Below, one piece after another: positions 11,760 to 24,931 of a stretch of DNA of 64,000 bases. Below the pieces are notes generated by a model. The model was not told where the DNA came from. It saw only the letters and a program-made list of their open reading frames with translations, and did not search any database. This DNA comes from Moniliophthora roreri. Taxonomy: Eukaryota > Basidiomycota > Agaricomycetes > Agaricales > Marasmiaceae. The position numbers and the translations under genes were made by a program. The stretch spans positions 62,001 to 126,000 of the forward strand of contig LATX02000216.1 of the NCBI GenBank assembly GCA_001466705.2. Direction: 5' to 3'. How positions within the stretch are numbered: the stretch's first letter is position 1; each line of letters starts with the position of its first letter.

Positions 11760-14700
11760 ATGACTGGTTTGGCAAACCAGAGTGGCTTTCTCCACATGCA
11801 ACCTCCATCTGCTACTGGATTTCAAACCAGACTTAATACACTAGTCTCTGCTCTGATCCCTCCAAATTCTCACAATCCAGAAACTCAAGGCCTTGTGGCT
11901 TCAGCTTCAAATAATGGCGATCCTTGGGCACAACCCCAACAGACCAGTTCACCATGGCATGACATGCCACCACATACATTCCCCTTTCCTTCTTTTACAA
12001 GTCTATATAGTTTTACAGATACATCATCATCAACTTTTACAGATTCAAGCCAATTCCCATTGCCATTTAGACCAGCCTCTGACACACTGTCAGACTTTCC
12101 AGCAACAGCTAATGCCACATTTCTGAATCACCACTTCACAGCATGAAATAGAAATCCTTTACAATCATCAGCTACAATGTTGTTCACCCAGCCACTTAAT
12201 TTTCCCCCTTAAAATCACAGAGCTTCACCACATCACTCTCTCTTATCATCTTGAGTACAATCTGTAGCAAGTTTCCATTCACACTCTCATTACTCCTCAA
12301 CATTACCATTGTTCTTTATTACTGTACCATCTACCTATCCTTCCTCAATTAGTAGTCATCTCCACACAGGTGGCCTGTCATTGAGTGCAGAATGTAGCTT
12401 TTGAACAATACCATCCTCTCCAGGTATACCTCTGCCAATGTCTCCAGTTTTGCCATCTTCACCTGCATTTCCACATCCTGAGATGACTGGGGCCCTCACC
12501 TACATGCTTCACCAGACACCTGTGCATATGCTGCCACTTCCTTCACATCATCCTGCACCCTGGGCTCCTCTACTGCCAACCTGGCTTCATCTGATTGTGG
12601 AATCACCAGAGACCAGTTATACATCTGCCTCTGGATCCATGCATGAACTGTCTCTTGTCTCTGCAGGTGTACAGGCTATGTACCCTGGATCAGATGCCTC
12701 ACAGTTTCAACATGTCAATACCCAGGTTTCCCCACCTGTTCCACCTATACCAGCCAGAAACATGTATCCATTTCCAGCAGTTACAGATCGATGACTGTCA
12801 GCAGTGCTTGAGATGGTCAAGGCTATTGAGCTATTGGAAGGCACAAAAAACATTGCAGATTGGGATAACCAGGTACTCTTCACTGTCAAGCACCTTGGTT
12901 TATTGGGACATATATGCAAGGAACCAGGACCAAATATCCATCCATCTATGCTGGGCCAACATAATATCCCAGTATATCCTCCTCCCCCACTGCCTATGAC
13001 TCCAACAGAAGCTGAGATCGACAAGCATGACTGTTGGAATACTAATGACAATGCTATTATGTGCATACTTCAATCCCAGATCTCCACAACATCTCACCAA
13101 CTCCTTCTCTAGCCAATCACTGAACTTGGAGTTACAACCTTGTGAATCTACTATAAGCATGCCTACCAATTGTGGGGAATGGGGAATAAAGCTCAAGCTG
13201 CTGCTATTGAAGCTGAGTTGGAGGTACTATCTGCAAAGACACTGGCCAATGTTGGAACATATATCACTACATACTGGTTGCATATCAACACCCTTTTGCA
13301 GGGGAAGCACTTTCTCGACTTTTTGAGAATACTCCACAGGTTTGCCAAAGGCCTACCAGAGGATTATCAAATTGTTGTCTTACACAACAAGATTGTTCAG
13401 GTGGCCAACTATGGAATTCAGCACTGTCTCTATGCCCTTTTTGAGCACTACATGCAAACAGCCATGGACACATTTATCATGGAATGCTCTGACAAAACCA
13501 AATCCAAGAAATTGCCACAAGGATCAAAAATAATGATGAAGGAGAAAGAGACTAAACAGTGCACACAATGTTCCAAGTGTGGAGGATGGGGTTTAAATCA
13601 GAATTCAGACACTTGCCATTCTTGCAACCCCCAGTTGCAGACCTCAGCTACTACTACCAATACAAAACCTCCATTTAAACCACCTTCTGCACCTGTATCT
13701 GCTGTAGCTACCTCCTCAGACTCCAATACATTGATTCCTCTGTGCCTTTCTGCAGCTGTTCTAGGGGACCGCACCAGCGTGTATGACAGCACCATCCCAC
13801 TTTCTATGATCTGTGAACAACACCTGGAATTGTACGAATTCCTAATCCTGTTATGTTACTTGTGCAGCAACGACAACTACTTCAACACCACTAAGCAAAG
13901 TGATGAAGAAGATAAAGGTTCAAGTTTGAGACTGACAACTCAACAGTAGGTAAAACCTTCTGCTAGTTATTGGGAGTTCAGTCATTGGCTTGCAAGAGGA
14001 AAGATAGATTTAACCAGGTCAAGCTGGAGAGCCTTGACTGTATTCTAGCTACCTTTATATATCCCTTGTATCTACTCATTTGTACTAGAGAGAAAGTTTC
14101 AGAATGTTATGGAAATAAAGGCTTACTAAACAAAAGAAACTTAGAGAAATTGAAAGAAGGAAATGAGGTCACTATGATGTAATAAATAGAGAGATAAGAA
14201 AATAGATTAGATAGAGAAAAGGGGAACTGGGGAGGTGTACTTGTCCAGATGTTAATGAAAAGCATAGGATGAGATGTGTACATGTTTAATAAATAGAAAA
14301 GTCTGTGGAAGAAAGTCTGTAGCGAGGAAAAGTTTGTAACAAATCCAGACCTATAAGTCACTGCTCAACACAGCTTGCAGCTACCACATTATCAGAGACA
14401 AGTCATATTTTATCTCTTTTGACAGCTTAGATAGTTGTTGTGTAAAGACAGCTAGCAGTGGTACACTCCAGACTCAGGGAAGCAGTATTTGCCTCTACTG
14501 GGTTCCACTCCAGTCTGGTGGTTCTGTTATTCTACAACTACATGACTGTCTGCACACACCAGAAGCACCCTTCAATCTTATTTCTGGGGGTGCTCTCATT
14601 GAACACACCTTTTCTATTAGTCTGGACCAGTTGAAGAACACAATATTTCTCTTGAAATCCTTTCTTGATCAGAATGGCCAGCACTCCTCCTGGCTTGCTG

Positions 14701-17700
14701 ATCTTTATCATTGTCTCTTTTTCCTTCAAGGCAACCTAATCTCTGCACCAGAGAACAACCTTCCACCACTATCAGATGTCTGGTCCAATTCTCTAGTGGC
14801 CTACACCTTCATACTGCCTGCTGAGGATGGGGATCTTGTGCATTGCCAGTTTGGTCATGCTGGAAAGTGGCATATACACTTTCTTCTGAAAGGGAACTAT
14901 GTCATGGGTCTTCAGTAGAATGGTAAGACTATCAAAGGTCTTTGCCCTGCCTGCATAGAAGGAAAAGAAATGGAAGGCCCCTACTCACACAACATGAATC
15001 GTGCTGAGTGTCCTCTCCAACTCCTACATATGGACACTGTCAGTCTATTTCCCACTCTCTCCTTCAATGGCAACCATAGCTTTAACTTGATCACAGATGA
15101 CTTTACCAATTGGGTCTCTGCTGCACCTCTCAAGCAAAAGAATGCTGTTCAGACTCACCTGTGTGAGATAATCAGTGTTCTGGAGAACCTTGAGAGCTCA
15201 CAGATACATAACTGGAGAGTCTCCTTCATCTGCCATGATAATGCAAAGGAGTTCCTGGACAGGAAACTGTCTTCCTGGCTACATGAATGTGGCATTCAGT
15301 TGCAAGTCACTGTTCCATATGCCTACAAGCAAGTGGGAAAGGCAGAGAGGATGAACTGGACAATAGAGGAGATGGCCCAAACTATGCTTGCAGATGCAGA
15401 TCTTCTCCTTTATTTTAGGGAAGATATTAAATGTGCAGTATACATCTTGAATTGCCTGCCTACCTCTACCCTGCCCAAGGACATGACACCATATGAGGCC
15501 TTACACAGCTCTAAACCTGATGTATCACACTTTAGAGTTTTTGGATGCCAATGCTGGTTCTTTATTTCTGAAGAAATCCAGACTAAAGGTGGCTCTAACT
15601 ATCGGGAAGGTATCTTTGTGAGCTATGAAGAAAACTGAATTGGGTGGGCTGTTCACAACCCTGCTGAAGGTTACCACTTCTGTTGTGATGTTAAATTCAA
15701 TGAGTTGAAGTTTGGGAAACTAAACATTGCCCACAGCTGACTTTCCACTTTGTCCCAAATGTCTGTGCTGCCAACTTCAACTATTTCATTGTCCATTCCC
15801 ATACAACCTGAATTGATCAACAATGCCCCAAGTCCCACAACTACTGCTAGTGATTCTCATGTCAATGTCTGGGCTGACCATCTTCACAAATGCTGGACTA
15901 CAGCACCTCCTCCATCAGCTGAGACTATTGCCAATCTGGTTGCTCTCACAATGGCTGATGCATTTCTCTCTGAAGTGGAAATCATCTTGCTTTTCGACAT
16001 TGAGATGGATGTCCTTTCTGCCTTCACATTTCCTGCAGAACCTGTATTCTCTTCTCATATGCTCTGAAAAGAGAAATTTGACCTGTCTGTCCCTCTGGCC
16101 AACATCCATGAGGCACTCACATGGGACAAGCTGGCTGGAAACACCACTTGGACTGATGCCATGAAACAGGAACTCAAAAGCCTTTCAGACATGGGGATGT
16201 TTGAAGAGGTTGATGAGATTCCTGCTGGTCAAAAACCTCTTGGCCTCAAATGGGTTTTTGATTACAAGTATCTTCCAGATGGCAACATTATTGTTGGCAA
16301 GGAGAAGGCCTGTCTCTGTGTACAAGGCTTCAATCAACACCCTGAGGATTTCAGTCATATGGCTTCTCCCATAGCCCATATTGACTCTATCCACTGGGCC
16401 TTTGCATTTGCAGCTCTTCACAATTGGGAGCTTAATACCTTCAACTTCAAAACAGCCTTCCTTAATGCTCCACTCAAACACAATGTCTACGTCAAACAAG
16501 TTCCCACCTGGCCTGATACTAGCTCCCCTCACCATGTCTACTGACTTCTATGTGCTCTCTATAGCCTATAACAATCAGCCTATGAATAGTACTAGGAGAT
16601 TTGTGGATTCCTGCAGAGCATTGGGTTCTTTATATGTGATGCCAATGGGGGTGTCTTTGTGGGTTGTTGGAAGAAGGTGGACTTTCTTGTTTCACACACT
16701 GACATTGATATTCCTACTCACCTTGACAATGTTGTCATCCTCATCTTTCTTCATGTTGATGATGGGCTGGTTCTGTCAAGCTGCCAGAGCACCTATAATT
16801 GGCTGGTTGCCACTATCAGTGCATGCTACTCTCTGGTGGACAATGGTCCAGTATTAATGTTCCTGAGCATGAGGATCACACAGGACTGCAAGGCACACAA
16901 ACTATGGATTTCTCAATCAGTTTACATTACAGATCTACTTGAGTCCTACAGCCTAACAGATGTTACCTCAACTTCTGTTCCATTACATCACAAAGTCCAT
17001 AACCTTCCAGCAGCACCTAGTAACACATTACCTGACACTCCCAACAATCCCAAAGACTTCCAAACATGGTATTAACACTTGATTGGCAGTCTACTTTACC
17101 TTGCTATTATATCCTGACCAGATATTGCATACTCAGTAATGGCACTCAGCCAATTCAACTCCAATCCTTGCCAGGAGCATGTGTTAGCAGCAAAAGTTAT
17201 TTTACATTACCTTGCTGGTACTCAGGCTTATGCACTCCAATATGGGGGTGCTAATGACACAGCTTCATCCAGTGGTTACATTCCTCTTACGACTGCTAGC
17301 TACACCAATGCAGATTGGGCTTCAGATGAGTCTGACTGCCACTCCATCTCTGGTTACACCTTCTTTATTAATGGTAGCTTGGTCTCTTGGTCTGCATCTA
17401 AACAACAAACAGTTGCCTTGAGCTCCACTGAATCCAAATATATGGTGCTTACTCATGCAATGTGCCATGCTCTTTGGCTCCAATCATTCACTGACCTGAT
17501 TAGCTTCTCTTTACCAGTCCCTTTCACCTTATTATCAGACAATATGTCTTTGATCAACTTGGCCCAAGTGCCATCAACTTCCAAACTATTCAAACACATT
17601 GATATACAGTACCACTTCTGTTATACACATCTCACATCTGGGATCTTCCAAATGAAGTGGACCTTTACCAAATCCATGGTTACTGATAGCCTCACAAAAC

Positions 17701-17756
17701 CTCTGCAGAAGGATTTTCACTCAGTACATTCTTCAGCACTTGGTCTGATAGACTGA
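11760..17756 (+). pseudogene. Copia gag-pol, heavily disrupted
   Basis: Fragments in several frames follow the copia order. Gag is at 11760-13600, with a Cys/His cluster near 13560-13617 (a modified zinc knuckle). The integrase core at 14970-15638 keeps a first acidic residue in HMDT, DNAKEF as the second, and a Glu in GKAERMN. The reverse transcriptase at 16161-17075 has HVDD at 16752-16763 in place of the usual YVDD. RNase H at 17139-17756 has ADWA, STES and SDN acidic residues. The gag-pol junction is interrupted by the solo LTR, and the aspartic protease cannot be recognised. Frames change repeatedly, so no functional polyprotein is possible. It is old: CpG is nearly absent. Confidence 0.85.
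13849..14341. repeat. Solo Ty3/gypsy-type LTR inside copia
   Basis: A 493-bp unit begins TGTTATGTTACTTGTGCAGC, ends TTTGTAACA and is flanked by exact AATCC duplications (13844-13848 and 14342-14346). Its ends and several internal blocks, including AGGTCAAGCTGG, match the LTRs at 18590 and 25388. It is therefore a solo LTR of a related family left by LTR-LTR recombination. Confidence 0.85.
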
Positions 17757-17825
17757 CCACCTACAAAAACTTTTTCTTAATCATTCTTCCATTTCCTTAT
17801 ACTACTATGTACACTTGGATGGGAG

Positions 17826-18057
17826 TGTATCATAAATAGTCCACTTTGCACCTATTTACCTACAGCTTGCTCACATGTCTCTCTCTCTCTGTTTATTCAC
17901 AAGCTATTGCTCTACCTTCTTATTCTTTCACCATATCATGTCAGAGTGAGAAGGTAAGAGCTTTGCTTATTCTTGCTACTACCACTGTACTGAACAGTCT
18001 ATAGAGTTTAGGGCTTACACAGTGTCTTCCATAGGTTTCATGTGTATCAATACTACA
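17826..18057 (+). repeat. Copia 3' LTR
   Basis: It begins TGTATCA directly after the purine tract and ends ATACTACA. It is similar to the 5' LTR but lacks that copy's internal duplication. Confidence 0.85.
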
Positions 18058-18589
18058 CTTTTTACATGCCTTTGACATACATTGACTGCACTTTATTTTA
18101 AACATATGTTTTACATGCATTTCTTGTAATTCAGCCTTACTGTAACAACACACTTTTACACAGAATAGTAGCATAGTTTACATAAGGACTTACATATACT
18201 GTAGCAGGTCTAGTTCCTCAGCTTGACCTTGTTCAATCTACAAGTCTTATACTCCAAAACTTAAACTTCAACCCAAAGTCTTAAGTCTTTCCTCAGACTT
18301 ATTAATATGAACTTTGGTTTCTCTTATCTATTAAGAGGACTGTACTTGGAGTTGTAACTTCAGTTGTAGTAGTTTATGTAAAGTAAAAAGAAGAATATAC
18401 AAGGAAAATGATCAGTTATAACTAGGAATATTCTATAGAACTTCTGGGCAGGTTAAGAAATAACTCTTAAGATATGTAGAATATGGGGAGGCTCAGTGAC
18501 ATGTGTTGGAGGCATGCCTAGGATGCCTATGATTGCTAAGATGACCAGGTTGTTGAGTTGGTATATTGGCAAAGTGAGAGTGTCCTAAC
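18058..18589. other. Spacer between copia and gypsy-1; possible LTR relic
   Basis: No gene seen. CAGCTTGACCTTG near 18219 resembles the RNA-start motif of the neighbouring gypsy LTR families, and TGTAACA near 18139 could be a worn LTR end. This may be a degraded LTR in plus orientation, but the evidence is thin. Confidence 0.25.
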
Positions 18590-19026
18590 TGTTATGTTAC
18601 TTGCGCAGCAACATCAACTAACTACTTATAAAAGGTAAAAACCCTTTGCAAGCAGCTTCAAGTTCAAGTTAGAGTTTGTTCAGCAGATGCTGAAGTTCAG
18701 AGATCCTTCAATCAGTTGGCAATGACACAAGTATGAATTAACCAGGTCAAGCTGAAGACTTGGAGTCTTAGCTTGAGTGCTTAAATACATTACAACTGAT
18801 CAGGTAGTCTACGTTATACAAACATCCGATAACTACGATGATGTGGTAATAAATACTGATGTGGTTGGGATATAGCTAAGAGTTCTGATGGAAAGAGGGA
18901 CTGGGAAGGTGTAATAAGTCTGATGATAAAGAAGCATGGGGGTTCTGATAGAAAGAAGGGTGCTGGGAAAGTGTATGTGTCCAATCAAAAAGGAAGCATA
19001 AGTAACAGAGTAAGAAAAATGTAACA
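18590..19026 (-). repeat. Gypsy-1 3' LTR
   Basis: 437 bp with TGTTA...TAACA ends. In the element's orientation it is the downstream LTR. It keeps the perfect CAGCTTGACCT motif near the presumed RNA start. Confidence 0.9.
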
Positions 19027-19290
19027 CTACCCTCCTGTTAAGGGCAAAACTCTGTATTGCCATTCTATGACTCTCCATCTCTGTACAGCTCTGTATCGTA
19101 ATCTTCTGACGTATCCAGCATATCATCAACATCCTGAAGAGTAGGCATAGCTGGCATGTCCTGCCTTGGTTGCCACCTGGCTCTTACTTGCTCGTCCACT
19201 GATAATAGCCCTGTAAATCTTCCTACCTTCTACAGATCCGCTCCTATGAACAGGAAGTCCACATTTCTGTTGCCATTCTCTTCCGAACCC

Positions 19291-20331
19291 TCAACACTCT
19301 CCTCCAAGGTTGTCGTAAGGTTCATTGTCATAATTGTGATCATCCGACATAGAGTCTGGACTCGAACCAGACCCTCTATGTGCAATGTGGTGAGACCTTC
19401 GTTGGTCAGGGCAGTGTCCAGATGTATGTCCAGGCTGAGTCTTGAAGCATCTGCGGCACATGTACTGTGGGCAATCTCAGGTGAAATGGCGTTCCAGTCC
19501 ACACACAGGGCAGAGACGTGGTCTATAAGCTGTGTCATTGAGGTCAGGACTGGAGTCAGAGACCTCCAATTGATTGTTGGTGGGGCACCTTCGCTTGAGG
19601 GGATTCGGTTCTCCCCATCCTCATCCATGTACACCCCTGAAGGGTCCTCCCTGCTGACTGCAGGCATGATTTCGGCTCTGGGGTGGAACTGAAGCTTCAG
19701 GCATCTGAAGACTCCTGGGGTCGACGATGATCAGAGGTGTGGGTTCTCCAGTGGGGGCGTTCTCAGTGGGTTCGATCTTAGGTTTGATGTCGGGATCAGG
19801 AGTGGAGTCAGGATAAAGGAGGGCATCGTTAGTGGGGGGTTCGGTGGCCATACAAGAAGTGGTGGTGAGTCATCCCTCAAGAGTTCAAGGTTTGGAGGTG
19901 AGGTGGGAGATGAGACTTCTAGTATCATTGATGTTGGGATGGGGATATCCGTTCCCATCTGTTCGTCATCCGAGACGGTTGAGGAGTCTGAAGGAGAGGG
20001 GATCAGGGTATTCTGACATCACTCTGGGATCTGCAGAGGGTGGCATGGACAAGTGTGGGTGATATGGAAACAAGGATAGTACTGTAACAGGCCCCGTCAG
20101 CCCGATGTGGTAGTTGCAAGCATACATGACCTGATTTGCGATTTCCAGGCTGCAACTTTCAACAATCTTCTCGAATAGCTTTCATTAGAATCGGAGGAAA
20201 AAGAGGCTTTTGATGCAGGGTTCTAGTCAGTTGTCGCTATTAGCGGCAGCTTGGATCTGGTCATCATAGTGTTCAGAATTGAATAGATGAAGGAGCTGGT
20301 AGGGGTTGGGTTGAAGGCCATGCTGGTACAT
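19291..20331 (-). pseudogene. Gypsy-1 ORF3: accessory zinc-knuckle protein (fossil)
   Basis: This is a reading frame downstream of the chromodomain, about 346 codons, kept in one frame from ATG at 20331 to TGA at 19291 but carrying several stops. The N-terminus has a QLLHLFN...Y...AAA pattern similar to gypsy-2 ORF3 (QLLYLLN...Y...AA). Two tandem zinc knuckles lie at 19512-19471 (C-x2-C-x4-H-x4-C) and 19458-19411 (C-x2-C-x6-H-x4-C), followed by a C-terminal acidic tail. A TGA inside the first knuckle sits where CGA (Arg) would be expected. The role is unknown: zinc knuckles usually bind nucleic acid, and gag already supplies one in this element. It is not a known part of standard gypsy elements as far as I can tell. 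Confidence 0.6.
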
Positions 20332-20449
20332 GATATTTTCTCTGTATCAGCCTTCTCCAGCCACAGTAGGAACAGGGCTCAGGACTCTGGATGGCTGGCT
20401 ACCAGAAGCAGGAGAGGAAGAAGAGGAGGTGGTTGCATTTGACATTGTG

Positions 20450-23400
20450 TTAGACGATAGTGGGGATGGGGTCTCTTGGCTTCAGTTTATGTTTCTTTAT
20501 ATAATCTTTATAGAGGTCTAGACAGTTGACCATCCCTTCAGTCTTGATCCACCAATTATGGGATGAATTGTAACCCATGTACAACACCAAAAATTCTCGG
20601 GGTTGCTTCTTGGGCCTATGTCCGATGACTGCTTCCACTTCGTATTCTTCGAATCCTTCTATCAGATCTGGGGGTGGTTCCATAAAGCTAGGCCCATGAG
20701 CCTCTGTTTTCTTAAATGGCATGAGGAGTGCTGCATGGAAAACAGGGTGGATTTTCCACTGATGCAGTAGGTCTAGCTGATATGTAACAGGTCCCAGGAC
20801 TTCAAGGATTTTGAACGGTCCTTCTTGTTTCAGGGCCAGTTTCTTGGTTGGATACCCTATGACCAAGTTCTTCCCTTCTAACCATACCTTCTGTCCCACA
20901 TCAAATGTCTCCAGCTTCTGTTTTTCTCATCTTATCATCCATTGTCATGCAAGCTCCAATAGGCTGATGGTTTCTTCTCTGATTCTTTTCAGCTCTTGGA
21001 GTTGTTTCTCTACTGATGGAATACTAGTTCATTTGAACACCATTGGGAAGGCTCTTGGGTGATATCCCATCATTATAAAGAAGAGGGATTTCTTGAGTAC
21101 TGAATGGGTCCTGTTGTTGTGTGCGAACTTGGCTAATGGGAGGTATTCCTTCCATCTTGTCTGTTCTTTCAAGCAGAAGATGCAAAGGTATACCTCAATC
21201 TCTTGGTTAACTCATTCATTTTCTCTGTTGGTTTGCAGATAGAAAGCCGTGCTTATTGAATGCTTGATGGACAGCTGCCTTCCCATTTCTTGGAACACTT
21301 CCGCTGCAAATCTGGGGTCTCAATCAGATATAATATAATCTAGAAGTCTGAAGCGTCTGTACACATGTCAAATTAGGAGTTCTGCTATCTTTGTAGTGTC
21401 TGACATCTTCATGCATGGTGTAAAAATTACCCCCTTTGTAGAGGAGTGGTCCACCATGACAAGAATAGAATTCATGCCATCACATTCTGGAAGGTCTGTG
21501 ATGAGGTCCATTGTACAAACTTGAAAGGGGAAGGAGTTTGGAGTCAGTTGGAGTGGCTGAATGGGGGTCTTCATTGGGTGTGTGTTGATTTTTGATTGTT
21601 GGCATGGTACACAGCTGTCTATGAAGCTTTTGACAAATTTAACCATTCCTGGCCACCAAAAGTCCCTCTAAACCTGTTCCAATGTATTCCATTGTCCTGA
21701 GTGGCCTACACCCAGGGTTTCATACACTGTTTGTACAACATTTTGTTGAAGTTCAGTGTCATTTGGCACATAAACTTGACCCTTGAAGAAGAGTAGTCCA
21801 TCATCAATTCTCCAGTCTGACAGTGCAGATTTGATTGGCAGCACACCTTGGTGAAGCAATTGTTCCAAGGCCAACTTATGGAAGTCATCCGGGCCCAATT
21901 GTTCCGCAATCTTGGTCTTCATTTCCAAGTTGATTCCTTTTACGAAGAGCTGTTCTGGCAAAAGGATTATATCCTTATTATTGGTATCCTCATCTTCCCA
22001 TTTGTTGCTTCGTTGTGATAAAGCGTCCACTTGAGTGAGTGATTTCCCAGGTACATGAACTAGGGTGAGGTTGAATTCTGACAGGAAAAGACTCCATTTG
22101 GCCTGTCTTCTGTTCAGTTTCTGGGCCATTTGGAAGTATGTAAGGTTCTTGTGATCAGATAAGATTACCACCTTGTACTTTCCTCCCATCAAATAGTGTC
22201 GCCATTCAGTCAAGGCTCGTACTATGGCCAACAATTCTCAGTCATAGATCTCATAGTTCTGTTCCATTGGAGATAGCGATTTTGACAGGTATTCACATGG
22301 GTGCCACTCACCGTCTGTTCCCTGTTGACAAAGTACCACTCCCATGGCCCATTTGGAGGCATCTACTTCTATGATGAAGGGCTTGTCTGTGTCAGGCATG
22401 AGGAGCACTGGTTCTGAAAGGAATTTCTTTTTGAGAAGGTCGAAAGTGATTTGGCACACCATTGTCCATTCGAACTTCTGCGCTTTCTTTGTGAGGTCAT
22501 TGAGTGGTCGAGTTAGCTGTGCATATTTCCCAATGAATTTCTAGTAGAAGTTTCTGAACCCTAAGAAGGTGCACACTCCCTTCACCATCTTGGGTGCTTC
22601 CCATTCTGCTATTCCTGCAAGTTTTATGGGATCCATTGCTACATGACCAGGCTAGATCACCATTCCCAAGAACATGACTTCAGTGACATCAAATTCGCAT
22701 TTCTCCAGTTTGAAGTAAAGATCGTGTTTTCTGATCCAATGCATCAGTCTCTCAGTGTGTTCCCGATGTTCCTCTCGATTCTTGGAGAAGAGGAGGATGT
22801 CATCCATATAGACCACACACCATCCTTCATCAATGAAATCAGAGAGAATGTCGTTCATGAAGGCTTGGAATGTGGCTGGCGAATTACTTAATCTGAAAAA
22901 CATAACCATAGGCTCAAACAGTCTGTGATTTGTTTTGAAAGCGGCCTTCCACTGATCTCCATCCTTGATCCTGACGTTATTGTAACCATTTCTGAGGTCC
23001 AGCTTTGTGAAGACATTCGCTCCTTTTAGCTTGTCAAGGAGTTCTGATATCAGGAGCAGTAGGTAGGTGTTCTTCACTGTTCCTTTGTTCAGTTCTCGAT
23101 AGTCCTGTGTGGGTCTCAACGCTCCCTTTTTCTTTTTTGCTACAAAGAAGAAGGAGGAAGCTGTTGGTGATTTTGACTTCTGGATGTAACCTTTATGTAA
23201 ATTGTCTTCCAGAAACTTGTCCTGTTTCTTTTGTTCCACTGGGCTCAGAGGATAGAGCTTGCAATTTCAGGGTGTGAAATCTGGTTTCAGTTCTATGGCA
23301 TGGTCATAGGTTTGGGAAAGGGGAAAACGTTCCGACTTTCCCTTTTTGAAGTAATCTCAATATCCCTGTAGATAAGAGGGGATTAAGTCATCTATCTCCC

Positions 23401-23950
23401 TCTTAATCTCTTGTTGTTGATGTGCCAAGTTCTTGAGAAGCTGTAATCTTCACACCGATTAAGACTTCTGCAGGAGTGTTATTGGGTACACCTGTGAATT
23501 TCTTGATCTGCAGTTTCCACCTTGGTAAGAACTGAATTTCTCCCATCTTCCAATTGATTCGAGAGTTGTGGTAGCAAAGCCAGGGGAGCCCTAGGATCAT
23601 GTCTTCATCTCTGATTCCTGATATCATGAAGTTTTCTCTGAACTCCTTATCTGCTATCTTGAATTCAAGTTCTACCACATGTGAAATCCATGCAGTTTTG
23701 TTCGGTGTTCCATCAACATTGAACACTTTGATCTTTTCTGGGAGCTGGATCCACTTTTTCCCCAATTTCCTCACTAAAGCTGTGCTAATGAATCATCCTC
23801 CTGCTCCTGAGTCTAATAGAGCTTGTGTTTCGATGATTTGAGTTCCCACTTTGTACTGGAGAGGAATATGCATAGAATTTCGGTCCATCTTAGCTAGTAC
23901 AAAGTGTGAAATAGTTAAAGGTGGTGGAGACATCATCCTCTTTTGCTGCT
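20450..23950 (-). pseudogene. Gypsy-1 pol (protease, RT, RNase H, integrase, chromodomain)
   Basis: Pol is read in the -1 frame relative to gag. The aspartic protease has LLDSGAGG near 23806, followed by TGA. The reverse transcriptase is at 23239-22652 with YMDD at about 22800-22811. RNase H lies around 22400-22150, and the integrase zinc-binding and core regions lie at 21720-21368 onward. The C-terminal GPF/chromodomain part is at 20899-20450, with the motif MGQKVWLEGKN and a chromo-like segment. A chromodomain marks chromoviruses, where it is thought to steer integration to heterochromatin. The middle of the integrase (21350-20900) is the most worn. Multiple TGA and TAG stops occur, many where Arg or Gln codons would be expected. 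Confidence 0.9.
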
Positions 23951-24931
23951 TCAAAAACCCTCTTGCTCCATGAGGTCAATCAGCATGTTCTTTTCTTCCT
24001 CCATCTGGTCATTAACCAAGGCCCTAATTTTGGCGAACCTTTCTTCCTTTGAAAGCTTCCTTGGTTCTTCCTTCTTTTTCTCTTCCTTTTTCGTGGCATC
24101 TGGACAGTCTCTAATTCAATGGCCTCCTCTCCCACACTGGAAGCATAGGCCCTTTGCCATGTATTCCTTTCAGTCTATTTCCGAAATTTGTTTAATAGCA
24201 ACTTCTTCCTTCTTTCAGAAACTTCGCTGTAGCTTTCTTCCATTATCTTCGTCCCATGTCTTCCCATACTCCTGGGCCTGCTTGTAACTCTCGTCAAAGA
24301 GAATAGCAGCGTTCATCCAGTCCTTGATATTGGTAGGAGTTCCTTCAGGTTGTGTCATAATTTTTAGCACCAGACTCTTAGGTAGTCCTCACTTAAACAC
24401 AACAATCTGTGTGGCATCATTGTATCATGTCTGCTTGGCCAGGTATGAAAACTGATATGTATATTCATTAGCCCTTTCCTTCATCTTCAGATCTCGGAGC
24501 TTTAACTGAGCTTCCAAGGCTGTGTTGAGAGGTTCGAATGATGTTTTGAAGTCTTCTATGAAGTCTCCCCACAAGACCTTTTCTGCATCCAGATCAAATG
24601 CAAGCAGAAGATCTGTCTTCTCATTCTTCCAGAACTCTTCTGGTCCATCGGTTATGTAGAAGAGAAGAAAGAGCTTCTTCATTCAGTCTGTTGTAAACAT
24701 TTTAGAGTTGAGAGCAATATACAATAGTACTTCTCGGAGGAATTTCTTTGCATCCTTCCTATGTCCTGTGAAGGCTCTTGGCAATGCTGCTTTCACTTCC
24801 TTTTCTGTGGCTACTACTTGTACAGGTATTGTAGTGCCAATTACTGCTTCTTCAGCTACTGGGACATCCTTGGGTCTGCTTCCTGAAGGTTTCTTATCCT
24901 CTGCCATTTCTTCAAGCTGGGGTTGTTTCAT
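23951..24931 (-). pseudogene. Gypsy-1 gag
   Basis: The frame begins MKQPQLEEMAED and continues through a retrotransposon-gag region (FLREVLLYI, then GPEEFWKN and EFKTSFEPLN-like motifs). It ends with a CCHC zinc knuckle near 24145-24105 (C-x2-C-x4-H-x4-C, with one TGA inside it) and a terminal LMEQEGF before the stop at 23953-23951. Gypsy-2 gag has the same layout and ends LMEGEGF. Several stops interrupt it. Confidence 0.8.
23954..23960 (-). promoter_or_regulatory. Putative -1 ribosomal frameshift site, gypsy-1
   Basis: In the sense strand the gag frame reads G-GGT-TTT followed directly by the stop TGA. GGGTTTT fits the X-XXY-YYZ slippery pattern, and pol is open in exactly the -1 frame from here. 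The same heptamer and stop position occur in gypsy-2 (31020-31026). Confidence 0.7.

Larger units (their letters stand above)
11255..18057 (+). mobile_element. Decayed Ty1/copia retrotransposon
   Basis: LTRs at 11255-11559 and 17826-18057 enclose gag-pol in the order gag, integrase, reverse transcriptase, RNase H, which defines copia elements. A purine tract GGATGGGAG sits immediately before the 3' LTR, which begins TGTATCA. CTTTTTA occurs beside both outer ends and may include the target duplication, although the exact 5' edge is worn. Many stops and frameshifts show it is dead. A solo gypsy LTR (13849-14341) later landed inside it. Confidence 0.9.
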
